A DNA stretch of 64,000 nucleotides from contig NZ_CP090640.1 of NCBI RefSeq assembly GCF_029633825.1, positions 2,790,001-2,854,000 of the forward strand, in the 5' to 3' direction. The position numbers and the translations under genes were made by a program. The notes beneath the pieces are model-generated. The model was not told the origin of the DNA. It ran no database searches and was given only the letters and a program-made list of their open reading frames with translations. Source of the DNA: Burkholderia contaminans (GTDB lineage: Bacteria; Pseudomonadota; Gammaproteobacteria; Burkholderiales; Burkholderiaceae). Positions 1-8,325 of the stretch are shown here, one piece after another; the first letter of the stretch is position 1; every line of letters begins with the position of its first letter.

Positions 1-2
1 GT

Positions 3-1154
3 GCGCTGCGCACCCCCGTGGGCAAGCGCGGCGGGCGCTTGCAGAAATGGCATCCCGTCGATTTGTTGGGCGAGACGCTGCGCCAACTGGTCGAGCACTC
101 CGGCATCAACCCGGCCGATCTGGACGATGTGATCGTCGGCTGCGTGCTGCAGTGGGACCAGCAGCACGGCAACCTGGGCCGTCATGCCGTATTGGCGGCG
201 GGGCTGCCCGAATCCGTGCCGGCGGTGACGGTCGATCGGCAATGCGGGTCGGGCCAGCAGGCGGTGAGCTTTGCCGTGCATGGCATCCGGGCGGGCGCTT
301 ACCAACTGGTCATCGGTGCCGGGGTCGAGTCGATGTCGCAGGCCCCCATGCCGCCGTCGTTCAAGCCCGGCGCGCCGCTGGGCTCGCAATACAGCCCGAG
401 CGAACTGGCGCGCTACCAGGACAACCCGCTGATACCGCAGGGCGCTTCCTCGGAGTTGATGAACAAGCGCTTCGGTCTCACGCGCGAGGCCTTGGATGCC
501 TTCGCCGTGCGTAGCCATCGGCGGGCCACCGAGGCCTCGCAGGCTGGCCGCGTCAGGGATCAACTGGTGCGGCTGACCGAGGATCCGGCCGATCCGGACA
601 GCCCGATCGTCGCCGCCGACGAGGGCGTGCGCGCGGACCCCAACCCCGAGAAGATGGCCACGCTGAAAGGCGTGTTTGCCGCCGACGGCGCCACCACGGC
701 CGCCAACTCATCGCAGATCAGCGACGGTGCCGCCGCGCTGCTGATCGCCAGCCGTGCCTACGCCAAGCAATACGGCCTGAAGCCGCGTGCGCGCTTCGTC
801 AGCACCGCCGTGGCAGCCGCCGACCCGGTGATCCAGTTCACCGCCGTGCTCGACGCCACCCGCAAGGCACTGAAGGAATCGGGTCTGACCCTCGACGATA
901 TCGATCTGTTCGAAGTCAACGAGGCCTTCGGCGGCGTGCCGCTGATGTTTCAGCAGGAGTTCGGCATCCTGGACGACCGCCTCAACGTCAACGGCGGCTC
1001 GATAGCCATCGGCCATCCGCTGGGCTCTACCGGCGCGCGCATGCTCACTGACCTGCTGTGCGAGCTGGAGCGCCGGGGCGGCCGCTATGGCCTGCAGACG
1101 ATTTGCGAGGCCTCGGGCACGGCCAACACCACCATCATCGAGCGGCTTGGATGA
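3..1154 (+). CDS. Acetyl-CoA acetyltransferase (thiolase), 5' end cut by window
   Basis: Thiolases cleave 3-ketoacyl-CoA with CoA, or condense two acyl-CoAs. The open frame runs in from base 3 and reads A-L-R-T-P-V-G-K-R-G-G, the usual thiolase N-terminal motif, so only a few codons are missing. The nucleophilic cysteine lies in VDRQCGSGQQ and the catalytic histidine in SIAIGHPLGSTGAR. The C-terminal motif, usually C-E-G-G-G in this subfamily, reads C-E-A-S-G here. The stop overlaps the next gene's start (ATGA), so the two are translationally coupled. With the next three genes it forms a beta-oxidation-like cargo operon. The substrate is unknown. Confidence 0.9.
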   Translation, partial: ALRTPVGKRGGRLQKWHPVDLLGETLRQLVEHSGINPADLDDVIVGCVLQWDQQHGNLGRHAVLAAGLPESVPAVTVDRQCGSGQQAVSFAVHGIRAGAYQLVIGAGVESMSQAPMPPSFKPGAPLGSQYSPSELARYQDNPLIPQGASSELMNKRFGLTREALDAFAVRSHRRATEASQAGRVRDQLVRLTEDPADPDSPIVAADEGVRADPNPEKMATLKGVFAADGATTAANSSQISDGAAALLIASRAYAKQYGLKPRARFVSTAVAAADPVIQFTAVLDATRKALKESGLTLDDIDLFEVNEAFGGVPLMFQQEFGILDDRLNVNGGSIAIGHPLGSTGARMLTDLLCELERRGGRYGLQTICEASGTANTTIIERLG

Positions 1155-1951
1155 GCGGGGCCACCATGAGCGAAGCCAGCGAAGTGCTCGTCAGCCGCGA
1201 TGGCGCCATCGCCACCTTGACCATCAACCGCCCGCGCGCGAAGAACAGCTTGAACCGCGCGGTATTCGATGGCCTGCGTGCGCAGCTTGTGCAACTGCGC
1301 GACGACGATACCGTGCGCGCGGTCATCATCACCGGCGCCGAGGGCGTGTTCTGCGCCGGGGCCGACATCACGGCCTTCGATGCGCTGCGCGCCGAGCCAC
1401 TGCTGGGCGATCGTGCGGCAGCAGGCGGCCACTTTTGGTCGGAACTGGAGCGCTTCCCCAAGCCCGTCATCGCAGCGGTGGAAAAGCTCGCGCTGGGCGG
1501 CGGCACAGAATTAGCGCTGGCCTGCGACATCGCGATCGCTGGCGAGTCCGCCAATTTCGGTGTGCCGGAAGTCAAGCTGGGCGCCATTCCGGGTGCCGGG
1601 GGCACGCAGCGCCTGATCCACGCTATCGGTAAGTCCAAGGCCATGGCCCTGTTGCTGACCGGCGATTTCATCGACGCCCGCAAGGCTTGCGATGCAGGCA
1701 TGGTCGCCGAAGTGACGGCTGATGGCCAGGCCCTGCCGACGGCGTTGGCGATGGCCAACCGGATTGCAGCCAATTCGCCGCTGGCCGTGGCGCTGGCGAA
1801 AGATGCGGCACTGGCCAGCTTTGAGACTCCGCTCGCGCAAGGCCTGGAGCATGAGAAGCGCAATTTCCTCGTCGCTTTGCGTTCGGCCGACAACCTGGAA
1901 GGGCAAGCGGCATTCCTAGGCAAGCGCACACCCAACTTTACCGGCCAATAA
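1151..1951 (+). CDS. Enoyl-CoA hydratase/isomerase (crotonase)
   Basis: Hydrates 2-enoyl-CoA in beta-oxidation. About 267 aa, normal for the family. The oxyanion-hole segments FCAGADITAF and GGGTELALA are present. Both acidic residues of true hydratases can be seen: Glu in GGTELAL and Glu in VPEVKLGAIPG. The start at 1151 makes an ATGA overlap with the thiolase. An ATG five codons later (1166) is an equal alternative. It lies between a thiolase and a hydroxyacyl-CoA dehydrogenase gene, which fits a complete degradation round. The exact substrate cannot be told from sequence. Confidence 0.9.
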   Translation: MSGATMSEASEVLVSRDGAIATLTINRPRAKNSLNRAVFDGLRAQLVQLRDDDTVRAVIITGAEGVFCAGADITAFDALRAEPLLGDRAAAGGHFWSELERFPKPVIAAVEKLALGGGTELALACDIAIAGESANFGVPEVKLGAIPGAGGTQRLIHAIGKSKAMALLLTGDFIDARKACDAGMVAEVTADGQALPTALAMANRIAANSPLAVALAKDAALASFETPLAQGLEHEKRNFLVALRSADNLEGQAAFLGKRTPNFTGQ

Positions 1952-1981
1952 CGCCTGTTTCTCACCCATCGAGGAAAAACC

Positions 1982-2764
1982 ATGCAACTGAACTCCGACA
2001 TCTCTGCCGTCATCACCGGGGGCGCTTCCGGCCTGGGAGCCGCCACGGCCCGGCGTTTGGCCAGCCATGGCGTCAAAGTCGCCATCTTCGACATGAACGA
2101 AACCTTCGGCCAGGCGTTGGCTAGCGAACTCGGCGGCGTTTACTGCAATGTGGACGTGATGTCCGAGGAGCAGGTGGACGCCGCCTTCGCCAAGGCCCGC
2201 GCGGCCATTGGGCAGGAACGCATTCTGGTCAACTGCGCCGGCACTGCCGATGCCGTCAAGACTGTCAGCCGCGACAAGAAAACCGGCGAAATCCGCCCAT
2301 GCGCGGCAGATCGTTTCAATCGCATCATTCAGATCAACCTGGTGGGCACCTTCCGCTGCATCGCCAAGTCAGCTGCGGGCATGTTGACGCTCGCGCCGCT
2401 GGCCGATGGCGACCGCGGCGCCATCGTCAACACTGCTTCGGCCGCCGCGCAGGACGGCCAGGTCGGCCAGGCCAGCTATGCGGCCAGCAAGGCAGCCATC
2501 GTGGGCATGACCCTGCCAATCGCGCGCGACATGATGGACGAAGGGATCCGGATCAACACCATCATGCCGGGGATCTTCGGTACACCGTTGCTGCTGGGTC
2601 TGCCGGACAACGTCAAACAGGCGCTGGCGGCCAGCGTGCCCTTCCCCAAGCGTTTAGGCGACCCCGATGAATTCGCGCAGGCCGTCGAGTTTCTCGTTAC
2701 TTGCGGCTACATGAATGCCGAGTCCATTCGTGTGGATGGTGCCATTCGCATGGCGCCGCGCTGA
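1982..2764 (+). CDS. Short-chain dehydrogenase, HSD10-like 3-hydroxyacyl-CoA dehydrogenase
   Basis: A 260-aa SDR with the cofactor motif TGGASGLGAA near the N-terminus, Asp in IFDMN (suggesting NAD preference), and NCAG in the middle. The catalytic Ser is in NTASAAAQDGQ and Tyr-x-x-x-Lys is in SYAASKAA. The overall pattern resembles type II hydroxyacyl-CoA dehydrogenases, which oxidise the 3-hydroxyacyl-CoA made by the upstream hydratase. The start ATG has AGGAAA upstream. The gap of 30 bp to the hydratase suggests one transcript. Substrate preference (branched acyl or steroid side chain) is inference only. Confidence 0.87.
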   Translation: MQLNSDISAVITGGASGLGAATARRLASHGVKVAIFDMNETFGQALASELGGVYCNVDVMSEEQVDAAFAKARAAIGQERILVNCAGTADAVKTVSRDKKTGEIRPCAADRFNRIIQINLVGTFRCIAKSAAGMLTLAPLADGDRGAIVNTASAAAQDGQVGQASYAASKAAIVGMTLPIARDMMDEGIRINTIMPGIFGTPLLLGLPDNVKQALAASVPFPKRLGDPDEFAQAVEFLVTCGYMNAESIRVDGAIRMAPR

Positions 2765-2797
2765 CGCTGAAATTTTGATCAATCAGGGAACGTCAGC

Positions 2798-3593
2798 ATG
2801 CCTGGAAATCCGGTAATTCTCGAAAAGAATGGTGCCGTCGCGACCATAACACTCAACTCGCCAAAAAAAATGAATGCGTTGAGCACGTCGGTCGTAAACG
2901 TGCTCGCTGGTGTCATTGCAGATGTCGAACGCGATGGCTCGATTCGAGCTTTGCTGCTGCGCGGCGAGGGCCGGATGTTCAGTTGCGGAGGCGACATCGA
3001 AGAAATGGTGGCCGCAGGCGATGCGTTGTCTACCTTGGTCGATGACGAACTGAGAGTGGCCGAAAGCATGATTCCTCAATTCGCCAGCCTGCCGTTCCCG
3101 GTAGTCTGCGCCGTACAAGGCGCGGTAGCCGGAGGCCGGAGGCGGTCTCGGGCTTGCCTTGGCCTCTGACTACCTGATTGCCGCAAGTGGGACGAAGTTT
3201 GTGGCGGCCCATACCGGCCTCGGATACGCGGGGGATTTCGGCATCAGCTGGCTACTTCCACGCGCAGTGGGTGGACGACGCGCACGAGACATGATCTTGA
3301 CCAATCGCGTAGTCAGTTCGGACGAGGCCTTGGCCTGGGGATTGGTCGAGAAAGTGGTTCCTGGCGAGAGCCTGCTGGGCGAAGCGCGGCGTATGGCGGT
3401 GCAATTTTCGGTCGGACCAACGCAAGGTTATGCGGGCGCCAAGCGCCTGCAACTCGCTGCCTTCGAGAGTGATCTGGCGACCTCATTGAGGCTGGAGGCG
3501 GCCGAAATGAATCGAGCCTCGAAAACCACAGATTCGCTGGAAGCGGTTCACGCGTTCGTCGCAAAGCGAGTCCCGCAGTTTGCCGGACGCTGA
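2798..3593 (+). pseudogene. PaaG-like enoyl-CoA hydratase/isomerase, frameshifted
   Basis: The N-terminal half (2798-3169 frame) has the crotonase motif FSCGGDIEEM. The C-terminal half (from about 3135, a different frame, to 3593) has GLALASDYLIAAS and GYAGDFGISWLLPRAVG, closest in type to PaaG-like isomerases, which use an Asp in this loop. The break is a perfect tandem duplication of CCGGAGG at 3129-3135 and 3136-3142. Removing one copy restores one frame reading AVAGGGLGLALAS, so the parent gene was about 262 aa. The mutation looks recent because both halves are intact. A translated start at 3159 would give only the C-terminal 144 aa. Confidence 0.88.
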
Positions 3594-3640
3594 ACGGCTG
3601 TAGACGCATCCGGTCGGTAGGTGCTCAATCGCTGCTGGCG

Positions 3641-5623
3641 TCAGGTAACGGATAAACCCTGCTGCCGTCGGATTTGCCAGGATAGGGTGCCACCATGTAC
3701 CTGCCCAGAAATCAGCATGCCGAGTCGTTGTTCGATGACCGGCGTCCATGGCACCAAGCTGAACCCCATACCATCATCGAGCATGGCAAAGCGGCCACTG
3801 GCGAGCATGAGGCTGCGCCGGTAGATGCCGGTCACGCGCTGGCCATCGGCCGCCAGACGGTGTTCCAGCCCGGTTTCGGTGGCAATATCCTTGGCAGCCC
3901 GAATCACATCCCGATCGCGTAGTGTCGCCAATAGATTGCGCGCGAGGATTACGCGCTGCCCGCGCCGCTCTGCCAGCCCCTGTTCGGCCAGGAATTCGGC
4001 GCGCTGCTGCATCGCCTGGTTGACCTCGCTGCCAAAGCCCAGGTTGCCCAGGCCCGAGCCGCCGCCGATCAACTGCTGGTCGAGCCAGGTGGCTCCGATC
4101 ACGCGGGCCTGCCGCTCGATGGGCAGGTGCGATTTCAGCTCCACCGCCACGCCGCCCAGGCGCTGCGCATCGTAGCGACGGCCCTGCTCGGGCAAGTCGT
4201 CCGGCACCTTCCATAGCCCCTCGGCCACCCGTTCCACGATACCGGCACGGCGCAAGGCTTCCAGCCGGCGGACGTGGGACGCGACCACTTCCGGCGGATC
4301 GCGGCCGGGCACGGCCTGACCCTGCGCGATGGCAAGGTGGTGGTCGGTGCGGTACAGGCCATCGCTCGCCAACGCGGCGATGTTCTTGTCGGCCGCGCGC
4401 ACGTCAGCCGATCTCCTTGCCTCCACCACGGCGCCGGTCGGATAGTTCGCCAGCTCGTCGCGGGCGTTGAGCGCAACGTAGTGGGCCTTGCCGTCCACGC
4501 CGTCGATGACCAGATAGCCCCGGTCGTGCAGTTCGTCGGCCAGCCCCTTCGCGGCCACGCGGCCGAGGATGGTTCGGCCATCGTCCCCAGGCTCGAACAC
4601 CGCCAGTTCGCGTGGCTCGCCGCGCATGGCCCGCTGCATGGTGCGGATGATGTCGCCGCGCTCGCCCAGGGCGCGCAGGGTCTTTTCCGCATCGTTGTGG
4701 ACGGTCCACGTGCCGGGCTGGGCCTCGTCGGCCAGGCCCAGGCGCTGCAAACGCTGCAACCTGCCGATCAGCAGCAGACGCTGGCGTTGCAGTCGGGGTT
4801 CGTTGAGCCGTTCGACATGCACCATGCCATCGTCGCCGGCCTCGCGCTTCAAGGTGCGATCCAGGCTCGTCCACCGCTCCTGATCCACCTCGCGCCGCAA
4901 GGTCTGCTGGATCTCCAGCTCGGTGCGCGGCCCCAGCCATTCGGTCGCCAGTTCGGCGGCGCGATGGCGGAACCCATCGGCGATGTAGTCGCCCGCGATG
5001 ATGAGGTCTTTGCCGGTGTCGTCGCGCCCGCGCACGACGATGTGCGTGTGCGGGTTGTCGGTGTTCCAGTGATTGACGGCCACCCAATCGAGGCCCGTGC
5101 CAAGGTCGGCCTCCATGCGACCCATGAGGTGCCGGGTATAGGTGCGCAGGTCTTCCAGCTCCGCGCCATCTTCGGGCGAAAGGATAAAGCGGAAGTGATG
5201 CCGGTCGTCGGCGCAGCGTTCCTTGAACGCATCGAGGTCGGCGGCATCGGTCTGCGGCCCGTAGGCTTGGCCCGACTCGCCATCGCGGCCCACACCATCG
5301 CGCTCGATATAGCGCAGGTGCTTGGCAAGCGACTGCGGGCTGGCTCGGTGCTGATTGAGCAGCAGCGTCTTGATGGTCACACGCCGCGACATGGACGTGA
5401 GCTTCGCCCCCGCGAAGCGCGCCGCCGTGTGGCCGCGTCCCAAGCGTGAGCCGGGCCGCTGGCCGGAGCCGGCACTCTTGCTACTGCCACCAGGACGGCG
5501 CACCGAGGACTTACCGCCGCTGGCCTTGCCCGCCTGCTTGAGTACCTTGGAGACGAAGCTCTGGCCCCGGTTCTTCGGGGCGCTGGGACGGATGCGGAAA
5601 TCGTCGTCGCGGCGGTCGGTCAT
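3641..5623 (-). CDS. traI: Conjugative relaxase, TraI/RlxS type with DUF3363
   Basis: Nicks oriT and pilots the strand during ICE transfer. 660 aa from ATG 5623. Residues 1-75 are basic and Ser/Gly-rich. The relaxase core carries a candidate catalytic Tyr105 in RYIERDG and the metal-binding histidines His185, His192 and His194 in VNHWNTDNPHTHIVV. The C-terminal two thirds matches the DUF3363 region typical of Tn4371-like relaxases. The start was chosen over longer open frame because GGAG lies upstream and the ATG overlaps the stop of the previous gene (ATGA). It is the last gene of the parA-to-traI operon. No frameshift is seen, so it looks functional. Confidence 0.92.
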   Translation of the reverse strand: MTDRRDDDFRIRPSAPKNRGQSFVSKVLKQAGKASGGKSSVRRPGGSSKSAGSGQRPGSRLGRGHTAARFAGAKLTSMSRRVTIKTLLLNQHRASPQSLAKHLRYIERDGVGRDGESGQAYGPQTDAADLDAFKERCADDRHHFRFILSPEDGAELEDLRTYTRHLMGRMEADLGTGLDWVAVNHWNTDNPHTHIVVRGRDDTGKDLIIAGDYIADGFRHRAAELATEWLGPRTELEIQQTLRREVDQERWTSLDRTLKREAGDDGMVHVERLNEPRLQRQRLLLIGRLQRLQRLGLADEAQPGTWTVHNDAEKTLRALGERGDIIRTMQRAMRGEPRELAVFEPGDDGRTILGRVAAKGLADELHDRGYLVIDGVDGKAHYVALNARDELANYPTGAVVEARRSADVRAADKNIAALASDGLYRTDHHLAIAQGQAVPGRDPPEVVASHVRRLEALRRAGIVERVAEGLWKVPDDLPEQGRRYDAQRLGGVAVELKSHLPIERQARVIGATWLDQQLIGGGSGLGNLGFGSEVNQAMQQRAEFLAEQGLAERRGQRVILARNLLATLRDRDVIRAAKDIATETGLEHRLAADGQRVTGIYRRSLMLASGRFAMLDDGMGFSLVPWTPVIEQRLGMLISGQVHGGTLSWQIRRQQGLSVT

Positions 5624-6063
5624 GGCTGTGCTCCTTGCAAGTTCTGGCGTGTCCGGGCGTGCGAAGCACGCGGACATGCCCGCATCGGCGCGGGCTTCGC
5701 GCCCCACGCGGCACGGTGGCGAAGCCGCTGCGTGTCGCGCCACCCCCATGTGCAGACTGGCTTTGCGGGCCGACAGGTGCCGCACCCTTTTGTCTTGCCT
5801 TCCGCATTTGCCTCTCGCATCCGCTCCCGGCAACTGCGGCCCGGTGGCAAGGCTGCACCAGCAGCCAGCGCACCGGCGAACACGGCGATGGCCGCAGGCC
5901 AGCCGTGTTCGAGGCAAGACGCCTGCACGTGGGACGGCTGCGCCGGAGGCAGCGCGAAGTGCCGCGCGGATGCGCTCGCACTGCACGCACGACGACACCG
6001 CGACAGCAGCCCGAACGACACGCCCAATAGCACGACGATGCGCAGCGAATCGGCGGCCGTCAT
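5620..6063 (-). CDS. Small membrane protein between traF and traI (unrecognised)
   Basis: A 147-aa frame hidden inside a longer open frame. ATG 6063 overlaps the traF stop (ATGA), and its stop overlaps the traI ATG in the same way, so it fits exactly into the operon chain. This is the main evidence that it is real. The N-terminus has a hydrophobic stretch (about residues 8-20, RIVVLLGVSFGLLS) and there is a second at about 55-75 (AAIAVFAGALAAGAALPP). The tail is basic with several Cys residues. I do not recognise a family. A role in processing or anchoring transfer components is a guess from position only. Confidence 0.65.
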   Translation of the reverse strand: MTAADSLRIVVLLGVSFGLLSRCRRACSASASARHFALPPAQPSHVQASCLEHGWPAAIAVFAGALAAGAALPPGRSCRERMREANAEGKTKGCGTCRPAKPVCTWGWRDTQRLRHRAAWGAKPAPMRACPRASHARTRQNLQGAQP

Positions 6064-6647
6064 GGGCGCGACTCCAACCAGACCGGACGCGCAACGCCGA
6101 TCACGGCGGCTGCGCTGACCGGCCCGAAATACCGGCTGTCGAACGACGCCGGATTGGTGACACTGAGCAGGAACAGCTCGCCAGGCCGAAGGCGGTGGCA
6201 CTGCTGCCAGGATGGCAGCGGCCGGCCCCAGCGGTCGGCAGACAGCACGGCGGCCGAAGGCACGCCGTCGATAAGGACTCTGCCGTCGGCGATACACACC
6301 TCCTGCGGCGCCACCGCGCCCACGCGCTTGAGCAACGGGATGCGCGTCGGCAGGTAGCCGCGCTGCGCAGCGAGCGCGGCAGCCTCGGCAGGCAGCGGCA
6401 CCAGCACGATGCTGCCCACGGACAAAGGATGTGGCGGCGAGCTGGTGCGATGGTCGAGCGGATCGACGCGATACCAACCGACCGCCACGCTGTCGGACGG
6501 GTTGTAGGTCAGGCGCGGCAGTGGATGCACGAAGGACGCCCAGGCCAGCGCAGCGAGGCCGCAGACGGACAGGCCCGCCAGCACGATGCGAGCGCGCAGG
6601 CGCGAGCGAGGATGCGTGACAGCAGTGGAAACAGAAATCGTGGTCAT
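6060..6647 (-). CDS. traF: TraF-like conjugative signal peptidase (S26 family)
   Basis: In IncP-type systems TraF is a periplasmic-facing protease that matures and cyclises the pilin. 195 aa. One N-terminal membrane anchor lies at about residues 20-38. The catalytic Ser is probably Ser53 in SDSVAVGWYR, and the general-base Lys is probably Lys107 in LLKRVGA. The C-terminal half has the S26 pattern ending in the D-S-R-Y-F-G-P box. The start overlaps the DUF2840 gene stop (ATGA). It is followed by a coupled small gene and then traI, the order usual in Tn4371-like elements. Pilin and trb genes must lie outside the window. Confidence 0.9.
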   Translation of the reverse strand: MTTISVSTAVTHPRSRLRARIVLAGLSVCGLAALAWASFVHPLPRLTYNPSDSVAVGWYRVDPLDHRTSSPPHPLSVGSIVLVPLPAEAAALAAQRGYLPTRIPLLKRVGAVAPQEVCIADGRVLIDGVPSAAVLSADRWGRPLPSWQQCHRLRPGELFLLSVTNPASFDSRYFGPVSAAAVIGVARPVWLESRP

Positions 6648-7177
6648 GACAGCGCTCTCCCGGCCAGCCAGGCGGCGTGCCGCTCGGCGCTGTATTCGGG
6701 CAACTGCAGGCGCGCCGCGAGCCGGTTGCCCAGCGTGCGCCAGTACGCGGGCGAAGCGCCAGCAGGCACGATGCCCAGCGCCTCGATGGCGTCGATGCGT
6801 GCCAGCACCGCACGCACCGACTGCTCACCCTCGGCGTGCAGCAACAGGCGCGCGCCTGGCTGCACGCCGGGGATGCGCTGCGCGCCATCCATCGACATGC
6901 ACGCCTGCATCACCATGAGCTGCCAGCGGATCGTGCCGTAGTCGTTGGCCTGCCAACGGATGCGGCAGAGAACCGCATTCGGAGTGAACACCGCGCAGCG
7001 GCGCCAGCGATCCAACCGGATGATGTGAGCAGGATCACCGAAGCGCAGGTAGAGGTCGAAGCGTTGGTCGATGTATGCGAGCGCAACGCGCGTCAGCGGC
7101 ACGCCGTCGGCCACGCCGACAGGCGGGATGGACGGCGGTGCCGATGCAGTCGAAGTCGTTGAGGCGGACGTGTTCAT
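6644..7177 (-). CDS. DUF2840 domain protein of the ICE transfer operon
   Basis: A 177-aa soluble protein matching the DUF2840 family that sits beside traF in Tn4371-like elements. It contains a W/Y-rich middle (RIRWQANDYGTIRWQLMV) and a C-terminal region ending AAWLAGRALS. Function is unknown. It is coupled on both sides by ATGA overlaps with the ribbon-helix-helix gene and traF, so it must be made together with them. No signal peptide or membrane segment is visible. Confidence 0.82.
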   Translation of the reverse strand: MNTSASTTSTASAPPSIPPVGVADGVPLTRVALAYIDQRFDLYLRFGDPAHIIRLDRWRRCAVFTPNAVLCRIRWQANDYGTIRWQLMVMQACMSMDGAQRIPGVQPGARLLLHAEGEQSVRAVLARIDAIEALGIVPAGASPAYWRTLGNRLAARLQLPEYSAERHAAWLAGRALS

Positions 7178-7437
7178 GAGGACTTCTCCGGGAATTCGCG
7201 CTCCAGCAGCGCGCGCAGCAGATCGGCCACCGTCACGCCTAGCGTGAAGGCCGATACCTTGATGCGCGCCCGCATGGCGGGCGTGATGTCGAGGGTCAGG
7301 CGAGCTGTGTAGAGGTCGCCTTTCTGGAGGTCATCGGCGCTGCCCTGGCGAATCCACGCCTCAGCGTGCGGATTCGCGGGCGGACGCGCGCCGATACCGA
7401 CGCGCTTTGCCGTGCGCTTGCTGGCGGGACTGCTCAT
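7174..7437 (-). CDS. Ribbon-helix-helix-like partition partner protein
   Basis: An 87-aa protein. The C-terminal half (LYTARLTLDITPAMRARIKV, then a helix ending LLRALLEREFPE) fits a ribbon-helix-helix DNA-binding fold. The N-terminus is basic and disordered-looking. The start at 7437 was chosen over a GTG three codons earlier because it gives an ATGA overlap with the parA stop. A small DNA-binding protein right after parA usually serves as the centromere-binding partner or autorepressor. That role is inferred from position. Confidence 0.75.
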   Translation of the reverse strand: MSSPASKRTAKRVGIGARPPANPHAEAWIRQGSADDLQKGDLYTARLTLDITPAMRARIKVSAFTLGVTVADLLRALLEREFPEKSS

Positions 7438-8072
7438 GACGGCCACCGCAGCAGTTCATCGACCAGCGCGGTGATTTCGCGCGCGGCGGCGCTGTCTGGC
7501 GCCGTCTCGCGTGCAAGCCGGCCGGCGGCCACGCTGTCGGCGAACACGATGCGCTGATGCACTTCCGCGCGCAGCGCAGGAAGCGGCTGCTCGGCCAGCG
7601 CGCCGCGGGCCTCGCGTCCGATCACGGTGGTGCTCACGCGCCGGTTGATGACGAAGGCCGCGCGCAGCGCAGGCCGGAACACCTGCGCCTCACGGATCAG
7701 CGCCACCATCTCGGCGCTGGCCCACAGGTCGTAGGGGCTGGGCTGCACCGGGATCAGCACCCGCTCGGCCGCCAGCAGCGCGGAGCGCGCCAAGGCAGCG
7801 ATCCTGGGTGGCCCGTCGATGACGACATGATCGGCCCGCCTGGCGAGTTCTGGTGCTTCCTGATGCAGCGTTTCGCGTGCGAGGCCCACGGCGCTGAACA
7901 GCCTTGGCAAACCTTGCTGGCTGCGGCGCTGTGTCCAGTCCAGCGCGGAGCCCTGTGGATCGGCATCCAGCAGGATGACCGACTGCCCGCGCATCGCCAG
8001 CTCGCCGGCGATGTGGGTGGCGAGCGTGGTCTTGCCCACGCCGCCTTTTTGGTTCAGCAGCGCGACGATCAT
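7434..8072 (-). CDS. parA: ParA-family partition ATPase
   Basis: A 212-aa ParA of the short plasmid type. The deviant Walker A box NQKGGVGKTT lies at residues 7-16 with signature Lys9 and Lys14. LLDADPQGSALDW follows, and VVIDGPP is the Walker B region. It lacks the N-terminal HTH of long ParA proteins, so regulation probably falls to the small partner protein encoded next. ATG 8072 is the first codon of the conserved fold. The gene follows the iteron block and repA, giving a plasmid-like rep-par arrangement that would stabilise the excised circular ICE. Confidence 0.92.
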   Translation of the reverse strand: MIVALLNQKGGVGKTTLATHIAGELAMRGQSVILLDADPQGSALDWTQRRSQQGLPRLFSAVGLARETLHQEAPELARRADHVVIDGPPRIAALARSALLAAERVLIPVQPSPYDLWASAEMVALIREAQVFRPALRAAFVINRRVSTTVIGREARGALAEQPLPALRAEVHQRIVFADSVAAGRLARETAPDSAAAREITALVDELLRWPS

Positions 8073-8237
8073 GGCCTGGCCCTCCGCGTTGGAAAGCCTG
8101 GCTGTTGCAGCTGGATTTCGGGCAGCGTGGTGGTTGTCCACCGTGGCGCGGCGCTTCTACTATCAGTTAGATGTTTTAAGTTAGGGAAGTTAAGGGAGGC
8201 CGAAACCCGCGCCAGCATTGGCTTTGCGGCCGATGGA

Positions 8238-8301
8238 CACGCCTGATAGCACGATAGTCCCACGCCTGATAGCACGACACCGGGCACGCCTGATAGCACG
8301 A
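8238..8301. repeat. Three iteron-like direct repeats, candidate ICE replication origin
   Basis: CACGCCTGATAGCACGA occurs perfectly at 8238-8254, 8261-8277 and 8285-8301, a period of 23 then 24 bp, close to two helical turns. The block lies directly 3' of repA and before parA. Upstream toward parA is an AT-richer stretch (about 8160-8190). A loose DnaA-box-like TTATCCCCG (8327-8335) lies at the repA end. Plasmid iterons bind the Rep protein, so RepA binding here is the natural reading. This is inference and was not tested. Confidence 0.7.
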
Positions 8302-8325
8302 GTCCGTCCACAGGGCGCGCACCGT

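Noticed and set aside
4274..5449. 391-aa plus-strand open frame
   Set aside because: Exact antisense of the relaxase gene; no family features, and it follows from the high-GC codon pattern.
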